64,000 nucleotides of DNA from Limnobacter olei. GTDB taxonomy: Bacteria; Pseudomonadota; Gammaproteobacteria; Burkholderiales; Burkholderiaceae_B. Shown piece after piece: positions 19,323-33,044 of this stretch; positions within the stretch are counted from its first letter, which is position 1, and every line of letters begins with the position of its first letter. The notes beneath the pieces are model-generated. The model was not told the origin of the DNA. It worked only from the letters and a program-made list of their open reading frames with translations, and did not search any database. Made by a program: the position numbers and the translations under genes. Location of the stretch: assembly GCF_029087225.1 (NCBI RefSeq), contig NZ_JARFJD010000002.1:473378-537377 (forward strand), read 5' to 3'.

Positions 19323-20810
19323 TTAACGCGGCAATACAGTCGCGCCCATCAGGAACTCGTCCACTTCACGTGCGGCCTGGCGACCTTCGCGAATGGCCCA
19401 CACCACCAGGGATTGACCACGACGCATGTCGCCTGCAGCAAACACCTTGTCGACGTTGGTGCGGTAACAGCCTTCGCCATCGGTGGTGGCTTTGGCGTTT
19501 CCTCGGTTGTCTTTTTCTACACCAAAGGCGTCGAGAATGCTTTTCGCCGGGTTTGTGAAGCCCATTGCGAACAACACCAGGTCCGCCTCAACCATGAACT
19601 CTGAACCTGCAATTTCCTGCATCTTCATTTGTCCAGTGGCTTCGTCTTTTACCCATTCCACTTTGGCGCATTTGGCCGCTTTTACGTTGCCTTTGCCATC
19701 GTCGATGAATTCCTTGGTGGTGACTGCCCAGTCACGTGCCACACCTTCTTCGTGTGAAGAAGAGGTACGCATTTTCATGGGCCAGTAAGGCCAAACCAAC
19801 GGCTTGTTTTCTTCTTCGGGTGGCTGGGGCATCAATTCAATTTGCGTCACCTGCTTGGCACCATGGCGGTTGGATGTACCCACGCAATCGGAACCTGTGT
19901 CGCCACCACCAATCACGAGCACGCTTTTCTTCGTGGCCATGATTTGGTCTTTCAACTTGTCACCAGCGTTCACGCGGTTTTGCAAGGGCAAGAATTCCAT
20001 CGCAAAGTGAACACCTTTCAATTGACGACCAGGAATTGGCAAGTCGCGTGGCACTTCTGAACCACCCGTCAAAATAACGGCGTCAAACTGAGCCATCAAT
20101 TCTTTCGGTGTAATGGTTTCCTTGGCCAAATTGGTGATGCCACCCTCGGCCAGCTTTTCGCCCACAAATACACCTGTCTTGAAGGTCACGCCTTCGGCTT
20201 GCATTTGCTCGACACGGCGATCAATGTGGTGCTTTTCCATCTTGAAGTCGGGAATGCCATAACGCAGCAAACCGCCAATGCGGTCGTTCTTTTCGAACAC
20301 GGTCACATCGTGGCCGACGCGTGCCAACTGCTGCGCAGCAGCCATGCCTGCGGGGCCTGAACCCACCACAGCCACTTTCTTGCCGGTTTTCTGTGTTGGC
20401 ACCTGTGGCACCACCCAGTTGTTTTCCCAGCCCTTGTCGATGATGGCGTGCTCAATGCTCTTGATGCCGACGGGCTCTTCGTGAATACCCAATGTACACG
20501 CTGCTTCACAAGGTGCTGGGCAAATACGACCCGTGAACTCTGGGAAGTTATTGGTGCTGTGCAAAGTTTGCAGCGCCGCCTTCCAGTCCTGCTTGTAAAC
20601 CAGGTCGTTGAAGTCGGGGATGATGTTATTGACCGGGCAACCGTTGTTACAAAACGGAATGCCGCAATCCATGCAACGCGCACCCTGAATTTTGGCTTCG
20701 TCGTCGTTCAATGTAATAACAAATTCTTTGTAGTGCTTGACGCGCTTTTCTGGAGCCTCGCTGGCTTCCTTCAAACGCTCAAACTCCATAAATCCTGTGA
20801 CCTTTCCCAT
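19323..20810 (-). CDS. gltD: glutamate synthase (NADPH) small subunit
   Basis: A protein of 495 residues. The N-terminal domain has cysteines for two 4Fe-4S clusters (CMDCGIPFC and CPVNNIIPD, then CPAPCEAAC). The FAD-binding motif [18 protein letters not shown] lies around residue 145, and the NADPH-binding motif [13 protein letters not shown] around 300. The subunit passes electrons from NADPH through FAD and iron-sulfur clusters to the large subunit, which makes two glutamates from glutamine and 2-oxoglutarate. It lies 29 bases downstream of gltB on the same strand; a GTGAGG site precedes the ATG. The operon ends at the bidirectional terminator. Confidence 0.97.
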   Translation of the reverse strand: MGKVTGFMEFERLKEASEAPEKRVKHYKEFVITLNDDEAKIQGARCMDCGIPFCNNGCPVNNIIPDFNDLVYKQDWKAALQTLHSTNNFPEFTGRICPAPCEAACTLGIHEEPVGIKSIEHAIIDKGWENNWVVPQVPTQKTGKKVAVVGSGPAGMAAAQQLARVGHDVTVFEKNDRIGGLLRYGIPDFKMEKHHIDRRVEQMQAEGVTFKTGVFVGEKLAEGGITNLAKETITPKELMAQFDAVILTGGSEVPRDLPIPGRQLKGVHFAMEFLPLQNRVNAGDKLKDQIMATKKSVLVIGGGDTGSDCVGTSNRHGAKQVTQIELMPQPPEEENKPLVWPYWPMKMRTSSSHEEGVARDWAVTTKEFIDDGKGNVKAAKCAKVEWVKDEATGQMKMQEIAGSEFMVEADLVLFAMGFTNPAKSILDAFGVEKDNRGNAKATTDGEGCYRTNVDKVFAAGDMRRGQSLVVWAIREGRQAAREVDEFLMGATVLPR

Positions 20811-20839
20811 TTTTCAAATCCTCACTAACAGGTTGGTTC

Positions 20840-25564
<4,725 letters not shown>

Positions 25565-25635
25565 GGAAAAGCCCCTGATTTCAGTACGTTGGTCACTTTA
25601 CTGCAGCGCGGCAAGATTCTCAAGGAAAATAAAAG

Positions 25636-25688
25636 GGGTCTGACCCTATTTATTGCACCCCATCAAAATCAGGGGATTATAAATAGGG
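25636..25688. repeat. REP-like palindromic hairpin next to a REP-associated transposase homologue
   Basis: A compact palindrome GGGTC-T-GACCC (25636-25646) runs into a larger hairpin: outer arms CCCTATTTAT (25644-25653) and ATAAATAGGG (25679-25688), inner arms CCCC (25658-25661) and GGGG (25672-25675), and an AT-rich loop. On the minus strand the small palindrome is followed by CTTTTATTTT, so it could also act as a weak terminator or attenuator before gltB. Similar GGGGTC(A/T)GA elements are, from memory, typical companions of RAYT genes. One copy only is seen in this window. Confidence 0.6.
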
Positions 25689-25720
25689 ACACACAAAATA
25701 AATCAGCGTGTTTTTTGCAC

Positions 25721-26425
25721 CTAGTCGGTGCCTTGATTCTTTATTGTTGGACGTCCGCGGGACCGAGGGCGAGCCGGTCGATTCGCAAGCTCTTGAATTT
25801 GCGCGCAAAAAACATCATCGCTCCAAAGCCACCCCTTGCGCAAGCATTCTGCAAGGGCTGAGCTGTCGTGCTCGCCAAGGCCTTGTTCACTGAACTGCCT
25901 ATAGCGGCTTTGACGCTCGAAGGGTGTGTTGCCCAGTTGCCAATAAATTGGCAAATCAACCAACCAGGCTTCATTCACCACTCCGGCATGGGCAGCAAAA
26001 CTGCTCCAGGGATAAGTGGCCAAATCAGGGGCACCTGCCGCACGCATGGCCAATTGCTCAACAAACAGGCAGGCTTTCAAGCTGTGCAAACCGGGCTGAA
26101 CCACTGTGGATTTAAACCGGGGCTCCCACAGCGCACTGGAATGCACTGCTTGCACCTGCCGAACAGCAGGCGAAAAATGCCGGTTCAGGTTTTGTACAAA
26201 ACGCCCGGCTTGGGCAGCCTGGGCAGTGCTGATCATGAGCAATGCACCTGCCGGCACCAGGCAATATGCATGAATTGCCACGTCTTCTTCGGAAGCGCTT
26301 TGGGGCAACTGGGCATGAAACAAGGAAAAAGCCTCGCGGGTTTTGAATACGTCCTGCCCGGCGATGCCCTGTAACTCCAGCACCATGGGACATCCAGGAA
26401 TAAACAGTCGGGCTTGGCGAGCCAT
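25721..26425 (-). CDS. REP-associated tyrosine transposase homologue (RAYT), catalytic residues lost
   Basis: A protein of 234 residues starting MARQARLFIPGCPMVLE, the typical opening of Y1/RAYT transposases (IS200-like TnpA_REP). The family hallmarks are degenerate. The HUH segment, usually MPNHVHLL, reads VPAGALLM (57-64). The helix that should carry the nucleophilic Tyr (YIE..PVRA) reads FVEQLAMRA, with Phe at 121. The YPWSS motif (138-142) is kept. The C-terminus ends in a basic stretch with an AT-hook-like RGRP (223-226). The frame is intact despite the lost active site, which suggests a retained DNA-binding role. It sits between dgt and gltB, 12 bases after dgt, with a REP-like hairpin downstream. 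Confidence 0.78.
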   Translation of the reverse strand: MARQARLFIPGCPMVLELQGIAGQDVFKTREAFSLFHAQLPQSASEEDVAIHAYCLVPAGALLMISTAQAAQAGRFVQNLNRHFSPAVRQVQAVHSSALWEPRFKSTVVQPGLHSLKACLFVEQLAMRAAGAPDLATYPWSSFAAHAGVVNEAWLVDLPIYWQLGNTPFERQSRYRQFSEQGLGEHDSSALAECLRKGWLWSDDVFCAQIQELANRPARPRSRGRPTIKNQGTD

Positions 26426-26437
26426 GGGGCGCTGGTG

Positions 26438-27571
26438 TTACTGAACGCCGGGCACAGTCAGGCGCTGGTGCTCTTTCATGGCATAGCGGTCAGTCATTCC
26501 GGCAATGTAGTCCGCAATTGCGCGCGGTATATCCGCTTCGGAACGCTGAAAAAACTGGGGTGGCAACAGGCGCGGATCATCCATGAAAATATGGAACAAC
26601 TCCTGAACCACGCGACGAGCCTTTAACGTGGCGCGCAACACTTGATAGTGTTGATACAGGGCTTTGCGCAAAAACACCTTCAGGGCGTGGTTCAGCTCAG
26701 CCATTTCCGGGCTGAAACCAATCAACTTGTCGGCCAATTGAACATCGGCTACACAGGTGGGTTTCATGGCTTGAATTCGGCGCTCCGATTCATGCAAAAG
26801 ATCTTGAACCAAGGCATTGATAATGCCGCGCACAGTTTCATGAATCAGCCTGCGACCTTCAATATTGGGGTGACGGGTTTTCACACGGTCCAGGTGTATT
26901 TTGAACAGCGGAACCTCGGCCGCTTGCTCCAGGGTAATCAGCCCCGAACGCAAACCATCATCGATGTCGTGGTTGTTGTAGGCGATTTCATCGGCCAGGT
27001 TAGTCACTTGTGCTTCAAGCACCGGACGGCGGTTGCTTAAAAAACGGTCGGCTACTTCACCCAGCTTCTCTGCATTGGGCCTCGAGCAATGTTTCAAAAT
27101 ACTTTCACGGGTTTCAAAGCACAAGTTCAGGCCATTGAAACTGGCATATTTCTCTTCCAGCTCATCCACAACCCGCAGGCTTTGCAGGTTGTGCTCAAAG
27201 CCCCCGTGCGGGGCCATGCATTCATTGAGTGCGTCTTGCCCGGCGTGGCCAAAGGGCGTGTGCCCCAAATCATGGGCCAGCGCCACCGCCTCGGTTAACT
27301 CCTCGTTCAAGCCCAAGTTGCGGGAAATGCTGCGCGCAATTTGTGCCACTTCAAGGCTGTGGGTGAGGCGTGTGCGGTACAAATCACCTTCGGTGTTTAC
27401 AAATACCTGGGTTTTGTATTCAAGGCGACGAAACGCTGCACTGTGAATAATGCGGTCGCGGTCACGTTCAAATTCGGTTCGGCCTTCCGGGCTTTTTTCA
27501 GGGTGCAATCGACCACGTGTGTTTGTGGAACTGACTGCATACGGGGCCAAACTGAGTTCAAAGTTGCGCAC
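26438..27571 (-). CDS. dgt: deoxyguanosinetriphosphate triphosphohydrolase-like protein
   Basis: An HD-domain protein of 377 residues, starting with GTG at 27571, two bases after the aroB stop. It opens with the family pattern [21 protein letters not shown]. The metal-binding HD motifs are [15 protein letters not shown] (first His) and [15 protein letters not shown] (HD pair), with further conserved D near NHDIDDGL. Length and pattern fit the shorter dGTPase-like subgroup rather than E. coli Dgt itself. These enzymes cut dNTPs to deoxynucleoside and triphosphate and may limit the nucleotide pool. It is fourth in the run pilQ-aroK-aroB-dgt. Confidence 0.93.
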   Translation of the reverse strand: MRNFELSLAPYAVSSTNTRGRLHPEKSPEGRTEFERDRDRIIHSAAFRRLEYKTQVFVNTEGDLYRTRLTHSLEVAQIARSISRNLGLNEELTEAVALAHDLGHTPFGHAGQDALNECMAPHGGFEHNLQSLRVVDELEEKYASFNGLNLCFETRESILKHCSRPNAEKLGEVADRFLSNRRPVLEAQVTNLADEIAYNNHDIDDGLRSGLITLEQAAEVPLFKIHLDRVKTRHPNIEGRRLIHETVRGIINALVQDLLHESERRIQAMKPTCVADVQLADKLIGFSPEMAELNHALKVFLRKALYQHYQVLRATLKARRVVQELFHIFMDDPRLLPPQFFQRSEADIPRAIADYIAGMTDRYAMKEHQRLTVPGVQ

Positions 27572-27573
27572 TG

Positions 27574-28668
27574 TTAGTCCCCTGCCCCCATTTCCTGCAA
27601 TGTTTGCCGTACAAGGGCCTCGTCGGCAGGCGAAGTGGACGCCCCGCCCAAACCATTGAGCAACACGTACTTGATGGAACCGGAGTCGGCTTTTTTGTCA
27701 TGCGCCATCAGCGCCATGAACTTGTCCACACCCAGGCGCGGCGGAATGGCTGGCAGCCGGGCATCAATGACAATTTTCTTCAAACGCGCAGACTCCTCAG
27801 CACTCAAACGACCCATGCGACGGCACAAGTCGGCCGCAATCACCATGCCGCAACCCACTGCCTCGCCGTGGTACCACTGACCGTAGCCCATACCTGCTTC
27901 TATGGCGTGACCAAAGGTGTGACCAAAATTAAGAATGGCGCGTATGCCACCTTCGCGCTCGTCTTTCGACACCACGTCAGCCTTGATCTCGCAAGAACGC
28001 TTCACCACGAGCGCCAGCAACTCGGGATCACGGTTCAGCAGAGCGGGCATATTGGCCTCGACCATGTCCAGGTATTCGGTGTCTGCAATTGCGCCATGCT
28101 TGATGATTTCAGCCAGGCCGCAACTCAGTTCGCGATCCGGCAAGGTGTTCAGGGTAGAGATATCGGTCAACACCATTTGCGGCTGGTAAAACGCGCCAAT
28201 CATGTTCTTGCCCAGCGGGTGATTGATACCGGTTTTTCCACCCACCGAACTGTCCACCTGACTCAGCAAAGTGGTGGGCACCTGAATGAAGGGAATTCCG
28301 CGCATGAAGGCGGACGCCGCAAAGCCGCCCATGTCCCCAATCACACCGCCGCCCAGCGCCACCAGCACGGTTTTGCGGTCGCAGTGATTTTGCAACAAGG
28401 CATCAAACACCCGCTGTAAGGTGGGCCAGTCTTTGTATTCCTCGCCGTCCGGCAGGCTGACCACATGTACCAGTTTCGCACCTGCTTGCTGCAACGTGGC
28501 TTTCAAATGTTCTGCATACAACGGCCCTACCGTGGTGTTGGTACAAATCATCACGGTTTTACCCGCCACATGGGGCTGAAAAAGGGCAGCCTTGTCTAGC
28601 AGGCCCGCGCCAATGTGAATGGGGTAACTGCGTTCGCCCAAATCAACTTCAAGGGTGTATTGACTCAT
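27574..28668 (-). CDS. aroB: 3-dehydroquinate synthase
   Basis: A protein of 364 residues. It has the NAD-binding segment [10 protein letters not shown], the strongly conserved [14 protein letters not shown], then [20 protein letters not shown] and zinc ligands including His in GHTFGHAIE. AroB converts DAHP to 3-dehydroquinate, the second step of the shikimate pathway, in the cytoplasm. Its start overlaps the aroK stop (ATGA), the usual aroK-aroB coupling. The 5' neighbour pilQ and 3' neighbour dgt match the order seen across Burkholderiales. Confidence 0.98.
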   Translation of the reverse strand: MSQYTLEVDLGERSYPIHIGAGLLDKAALFQPHVAGKTVMICTNTTVGPLYAEHLKATLQQAGAKLVHVVSLPDGEEYKDWPTLQRVFDALLQNHCDRKTVLVALGGGVIGDMGGFAASAFMRGIPFIQVPTTLLSQVDSSVGGKTGINHPLGKNMIGAFYQPQMVLTDISTLNTLPDRELSCGLAEIIKHGAIADTEYLDMVEANMPALLNRDPELLALVVKRSCEIKADVVSKDEREGGIRAILNFGHTFGHAIEAGMGYGQWYHGEAVGCGMVIAADLCRRMGRLSAEESARLKKIVIDARLPAIPPRLGVDKFMALMAHDKKADSGSIKYVLLNGLGGASTSPADEALVRQTLQEMGAGD

Positions 28669-29222
28669 TCTGTTCCGGTGGCCTTCTGTTCAGTGTCGGG
28701 CGCCTTTTGGCCCAATTTTAACGCATGGCTGATTTTGTTCACAATTTGGTAAACAGGTTGCCTGCCAGTCTCAACGACCACATCGGCGCACTGTTTGTAC
28801 AAAGGCAATCGCGCTGCCAGCAATTCTTCAATTTTTTTGCGGGGGTTGGGGCCTTGCAGCAAGGGGCGGTTCTTGTCCATCCGAGTGCGTTGGTACAATT
28901 CAGCCGCCGAGGCGCTTAAATACACCACGGCACCAATTTGCTTCAGAAGTTCACGATTTTCTGGCGCCAGCACGATGCCGCCGCCGGTGGCGATCACCTG
29001 CCTTTCCCGGCCAACAAAGCTGGCCAGTGCAGTCGATTCTCGTCGACGAAAACCGGCCTCGCCTTCAATCTCGAAGATAACGGGAATGCTGACACCTGTT
29101 TGATGCTCGATCAGGTGATCGGTGTCAGTGAATTCCCAGGACAGATGCTTGGCCAAGGCCTTGCCGACTGTGCTTTTGCCGGCACCCATCATGCCCACCA
29201 GCACAATGCATTGATTAGACAC
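28665..29222 (-). CDS. aroK: shikimate kinase
   Basis: A protein of 185 residues with a P-loop near the N-terminus ([14 protein letters not shown], residues 8-21), shikimate-binding DTDHLIE, the Arg in FRRRES and the GGGIVL loop. AroK phosphorylates shikimate at the 3-hydroxyl. It lies 49 bases after pilQ on the same strand and overlaps aroB by four bases. The last about 15 residues ([13 protein letters not shown]) are a polar tail. Whether it is transcribed from a pilus operon promoter or its own cannot be read here. Confidence 0.97.
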   Translation of the reverse strand: MSNQCIVLVGMMGAGKSTVGKALAKHLSWEFTDTDHLIEHQTGVSIPVIFEIEGEAGFRRRESTALASFVGRERQVIATGGGIVLAPENRELLKQIGAVVYLSASAAELYQRTRMDKNRPLLQGPNPRKKIEELLAARLPLYKQCADVVVETGRQPVYQIVNKISHALKLGQKAPDTEQKATGTE

Positions 29223-29271
29223 TTCGTTAAGTCTTTGTGAACAATCAAATCATTGTACGGTAAAGCATGTG

Positions 29272-31353
29272 CTATTGGCTTGTAAGCACAACCGGCGTCA
29301 AAAAGATTAACAATTCAGCACGGCGCTTGGATTCATTTTTGCCACGAAACAAGACACCCAACCCCGGGATATCACCCAGAAACGGGGTTTTGTCATTCAG
29401 CACATTGTCATCTTCTTCGAAAATACCACCCAGGACCACTGTGCCTCCGTCGCTCACTAGAACTTTAGTTTTCACCCGGCGGGTGTCGATCGCAGGTCCG
29501 TTGGAAGTTTCTATTCCAATGGAGTCTTTCGCAACATCCACATCCAGCAGCACGGTGCCGTCGGGTGCAATTTGCGGCGTCACGGCAAGCTTCAAATTGG
29601 CCTCCTTGAACTCGGTGGCAGTGGCACCACTGCTAGTGGCAATTTGGTAAGGAATTTCAGTACCCTGCTCAATCAAGGCAGGTTCTTTGTTCGAGGTAAT
29701 CACGCGGGGATTGGACACCGTGCGCACCTTGTTTTCAATTTCAAGCGCCCGAAGCTGCAGATTGATTAATCGCGTTGAATTGGCATTGAACAGGGTGTAG
29801 CCCAGATTGGCTGTGTTTTCAACGCCGGTATTCACGAAATTACCGCTGCCAAACTGATCGCCAACATCATCAAAACCCGGGTCGGCCCTAGCTGACAAAG
29901 CCCGCAACCTGATGCCCAAATCTCGAGACACCGAGGTATCTGCAAGCACAACACGCGCCTCAATCATCACCTGCTTCACAGGTTTGTCCAGACCATTGAC
30001 GATCATGCTGATGCGCTCAAGCCGGGTGGGCGTGTCTTGAACGAAAATCTGGCTGGTGCGCTCATCTGAAATCAAGGTGCCTCGAGCCGACAACAGTTTG
30101 GAATCCTCCGACTTGATCAAACCCACCAAGTCGGCCGTTTTCTGGTAACTCACCTGAAACACCTTGGACACCAAGGGCTCCATTTCGTCCTGAGCACGGC
30201 GGTTGGCGGTTTGAAACTGATCGTTGGTGACATCCGTGGGCGTGGACACCAACAACACATTGCCCGACTGGCTCGACACCAAACCTTTGGAGCGCATCAC
30301 AATGTCCAGCGCCTGGTCCCACGGTACATCTTTAAGAAACACCGTCACCTTGCCCTGAACCGAGTCGCTCAACACCAGGTTCATTTTTGTAAAGTCGGCA
30401 AACACCTGCATCACGGTGCGTATATCGGCATCCTTGAAGTCGAGCGTAATTGGGCGGCCTATGTATCGGGCCACCACACTTTGCTCTGAGTTTGCGGGCT
30501 TCAGTTCAATTGCCTTTGTTTGTATAGCCATGTTTTGCGTCGGGCTTAGCTCAACCTCCACCACTGGTCCGCGTTGACGCACCAGGTGCGTGGCACCATT
30601 CAGTTTCATCTGAACAGTCAATGCCAAATCTCCAGGTTTCAACTCCGCCATGGCAATCGGTGAATCTCCAGTGGTTTGCAATTGCCGCGCAACACCCGAA
30701 GCAAGTTGCGCATTAGCGAACCTGACTTTCAACTGGTCGTTCAGCAGCACCGCGTCCGCTACGATATCGGGCCGATCGAACTCCAGCCTAAGCACCCATT
30801 TCCCGGCCACTTTGTCCAGCTTCCAGGCTTTCATGACCGGGCCTTCTGCAATTATTGCAGGCTTGCCCATGATCTGCGCAACAGTGTCTTTGAGCTCACT
30901 TTGCTCAGACAGCACCGCTGCCTGCCCCCCGTTGGGCTGAAAGGGTTTTGGTCCGGAGAATGTCAGCTCAATTGCGCGGTCTTTTTGATTAAGCCGTACT
31001 TCGTAATTTTGCGCCAACTCAAACACCAATCGGGTTTTTCCGCCCGCCGCGATCAGCTGGGCCTTTTTGATTCTGCTGCCCGAGGGAAAAGCCATGGGTA
31101 GCGTGCTGTTACCCAATTCGACGGGAAAATCAAGCACCTGTCGGGCAGGGTTTGCAATCCGGAACAAGCCCAATTTGCCATCGAAATCCTGATCAAAAAA
31201 CAGGGTAACGCGAGCCTGGTCGGCCAACTCTTCCAGTTTGGCGTCCACCACCGCCAGGGCATGGACTTGAAGATGCATTAGCAAACCCGCTGCCAGCGCA
31301 ACTGCCTTAAAACAAGTTCGCACAAACCCAGCATTAAATAGTTGATTGTTCAT
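29272..31353 (-). CDS. pilQ: type IV pilus secretin PilQ
   Basis: A protein of 693 residues with a signal peptide (VALAAGLLMHLQVHA). Two AMIN-type domains occupy roughly 35-290, an N0/STN domain begins at ITLDFKDADIRTVMQVFADF, then an N1 domain and the secretin domain with VPYQIATSSG-like text (EIPYQIATSSGATATEF) and the closing GGIFEEDDNVLNDKTPFLGDIPGLGVLF. PilQ forms the outer-membrane ring through which the pilus exits. Its ATG overlaps the pilP stop (ATGA). It is the last gene of pilMNOPQ and is followed by aroK. Confidence 0.97.
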   Translation of the reverse strand: MNNQLFNAGFVRTCFKAVALAAGLLMHLQVHALAVVDAKLEELADQARVTLFFDQDFDGKLGLFRIANPARQVLDFPVELGNSTLPMAFPSGSRIKKAQLIAAGGKTRLVFELAQNYEVRLNQKDRAIELTFSGPKPFQPNGGQAAVLSEQSELKDTVAQIMGKPAIIAEGPVMKAWKLDKVAGKWVLRLEFDRPDIVADAVLLNDQLKVRFANAQLASGVARQLQTTGDSPIAMAELKPGDLALTVQMKLNGATHLVRQRGPVVEVELSPTQNMAIQTKAIELKPANSEQSVVARYIGRPITLDFKDADIRTVMQVFADFTKMNLVLSDSVQGKVTVFLKDVPWDQALDIVMRSKGLVSSQSGNVLLVSTPTDVTNDQFQTANRRAQDEMEPLVSKVFQVSYQKTADLVGLIKSEDSKLLSARGTLISDERTSQIFVQDTPTRLERISMIVNGLDKPVKQVMIEARVVLADTSVSRDLGIRLRALSARADPGFDDVGDQFGSGNFVNTGVENTANLGYTLFNANSTRLINLQLRALEIENKVRTVSNPRVITSNKEPALIEQGTEIPYQIATSSGATATEFKEANLKLAVTPQIAPDGTVLLDVDVAKDSIGIETSNGPAIDTRRVKTKVLVSDGGTVVLGGIFEEDDNVLNDKTPFLGDIPGLGVLFRGKNESKRRAELLIFLTPVVLTSQ

Positions 31354-31868
31354 TGAGCATCCTCGGGTATGTTCACTGGCATCAAGTTCAGTTCAAGGCG
31401 CTTTTCTCCCGCCCTGGAGTCTATTCGCGACAGCACAACCTGTCCCGGTCCAAAAGAGGTCACTTTGTAGGTGCCCAACACGTAACTGCCCACCCCAACA
31501 ACATGGTCGACTTGCCCGTCATTCAGAATGGCAACACGTTGACCAGCCGACTCAATCAAACCCGTCAGGCGTAACGATTCCGCCGACAAATTAACGGCTG
31601 CGCGCCGATCGGCTTCATCGCCCCATTGGGTACTCGACCATTGAAACAAACGACCGGTGATCGGCGGTAAATCTGCTGCACGAACACTCAAGTTGCCCGT
31701 GTGTTGTAACGCGCTTGAATCCTCAGGCTCAGATACATTCCCAGCTTGTCTCTGACCCGCGTTCAGGCGTTGCCCCAACTCCGCCATGGCCACGGCGTGA
31801 TTGTCCTGGGGATCTCCCAATTCAGGAAAAAAGGGCACCAGCAGTATCGAAAAGAGAAAGTCCATCAT
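31350..31868 (-). CDS. pilP: type IV pilus alignment protein PilP, lacking a lipobox
   Basis: A protein of 172 residues between pilO and pilQ. The C-terminal HR domain is recognisable (LRLTGLIESAGQRVAILNDGQVDHVVGVGSYVLGTYKV, to be read as two adjoining parts: the strand LRLTGLIE and the repeat VGVGSYVLG). PilP normally is an inner-membrane lipoprotein linking PilN/PilO to PilQ. Here the N-terminus is MMDFLFSILLVPFFPELG with no Cys at all, so lipidation is impossible and the hydrophobic stretch may act as an uncleaved anchor. The start overlaps the pilO stop by four bases, leaving no room for a different N-terminus upstream in this frame. Confidence 0.88.
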   Translation of the reverse strand: MMDFLFSILLVPFFPELGDPQDNHAVAMAELGQRLNAGQRQAGNVSEPEDSSALQHTGNLSVRAADLPPITGRLFQWSSTQWGDEADRRAAVNLSAESLRLTGLIESAGQRVAILNDGQVDHVVGVGSYVLGTYKVTSFGPGQVVLSRIDSRAGEKRLELNLMPVNIPEDAQ

Positions 31869-32479
31869 GGGTTTTCGACCTCCACGGTTTGCGGTGTATT
31901 CAAGGGCAGTTGTGCAAAGGCATTCAGCTCACCGGTCATTTTCCAACCACCCTCATCCGGCAAATACGCCATGTCAAACTCCTTCAAACTTACCTGGCGG
32001 CTAAGTGCGGCAATGTAATTCGGCAAACGTGAAATTGCATCGCCATCACCACGCACACTGACTGTCACGGGCACCACACGCATCACTTCGCGACTCAATG
32101 GCTCTTTGGGCGTAAACTCGGCAAGCTTTAACCCGTGATCCAGAATCACTTCATTGATACGTTCCAGAAGCGAGGCCAGTTCACGCTCAGAGGGCAATGC
32201 CATTTTCAGCAAAGGCAATTGCACCTCCAGTTGAGCCAATTCAGCCTCAATCGCAGGTCGGTCTAGCAACAAACGCGACTGCGTATCCAGGCGTGCCAAA
32301 GATTCCTGAATATTGGTTTCAAGTTGTGTGCTTATGGTTAACGTGTCTTTCCAGAACAGAAAAAAGCCCAGCACCAAAAACACCAACCAAAGCCCCCCAA
32401 TCAACAACAGCCTTTTTGACCAGGGAAGCAAGGGCAGTTCATCGGCCAAGTCCCGAAAACTCATCTCATCGAGGCGCAT
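31865..32479 (-). CDS. pilO: type IV pilus inner-membrane alignment protein PilO
   Basis: A protein of 204 residues from the ATG at 32479, which has GAGG 8 bases upstream. The frame is open to 32644, but that part lies over pilN and is Arg/Trp-rich. It has a single transmembrane helix (LLLIGGLWLVFLVLGFFLFW), a coiled-coil region (TQLETNIQESLARLDTQSRL), then the ferredoxin-like periplasmic domain. PilO pairs with PilN and contacts PilP. Overlaps at both ends (pilN upstream, pilP downstream) indicate tight translational coupling. Confidence 0.92.
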   Translation of the reverse strand: MRLDEMSFRDLADELPLLPWSKRLLLIGGLWLVFLVLGFFLFWKDTLTISTQLETNIQESLARLDTQSRLLLDRPAIEAELAQLEVQLPLLKMALPSERELASLLERINEVILDHGLKLAEFTPKEPLSREVMRVVPVTVSVRGDGDAISRLPNYIAALSRQVSLKEFDMAYLPDEGGWKMTGELNAFAQLPLNTPQTVEVENP

Positions 32480-33044
32480 GCTCAGCACCTCGCAAAATAG
32501 CCTTGATCTCAAACAGGTGGCGGTTGTCCACCACACCCTTGACCGTCTGCTTCGGCTCAGTGACCGATACCAGGTCGACAGATTCGAACAGGCTGTTGCC
32601 AGCCTCCATTTGGTCCACCCACTGCGCCAAGCTTGACACCGCATCTGTAAAGCCGTTGATGATCAGCACGTCTTTGCTCACAAACAAACGCGTCATCGAC
32701 ACATTGGAAGGCACCGTCCCGTCAAGGAAAGAAACCCAGCGGCTAGCAAGAATCGATTCTTTTTCCACCGCCTCCAAAGCACTCACCTGGCGATTCAACA
32801 CCGTCACCCTGTCTTTCATGGCTTGAACCTCCGCCACGCGTGTCGCCATTTCCGACTCCATCGCGCTCAAATTGCCAAGAAATACCTCTTGTCTTGCCAC
32901 GCGCGCGCTAAATTCACTGCCAATGGCGTAGCAGGCACCCAAACCGAGCACTACACCCGCCGTCAACTCGGCCATGAATCGGCGTTTTCTGCGTGTCTCA
33001 CGCAACACCCGGTAAGGGTAAAGATTGAATAGAATTACTCGCAT
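32466..33044 (-). CDS. pilN: type IV pilus inner-membrane alignment protein PilN
   Basis: A protein of 192 residues. The N-terminal cytoplasmic tail RVILFNLYPYRVLRETRRKR contains the (I/L)NL(L/Y)P(Y/W)R motif that docks into PilM. It is followed by one membrane helix (ELTAGVVLGLGACYAIG), a coiled coil and a periplasmic ferredoxin-like domain (VSMTRLFVSKDVLIINGFT). It forms heterodimers with PilO. Its start overlaps the end of pilM by 10 bases. Confidence 0.94.
   Translation of the reverse strand: MRVILFNLYPYRVLRETRRKRRFMAELTAGVVLGLGACYAIGSEFSARVARQEVFLGNLSAMESEMATRVAEVQAMKDRVTVLNRQVSALEAVEKESILASRWVSFLDGTVPSNVSMTRLFVSKDVLIINGFTDAVSSLAQWVDQMEAGNSLFESVDLVSVTEPKQTVKGVVDNRHLFEIKAILRGAEHAPR

Noticed and set aside
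27604-28419. Plus-strand open frame of about 270 codons over aroB
   Set aside because: Antisense to aroB, which is fully conserved; His/Gln-rich shadow composition.
32480-32644. Upstream extension of the pilO frame
   Set aside because: Overlaps pilN and is Arg/Trp-rich; the internal ATG at 32479 has a good ribosome site.
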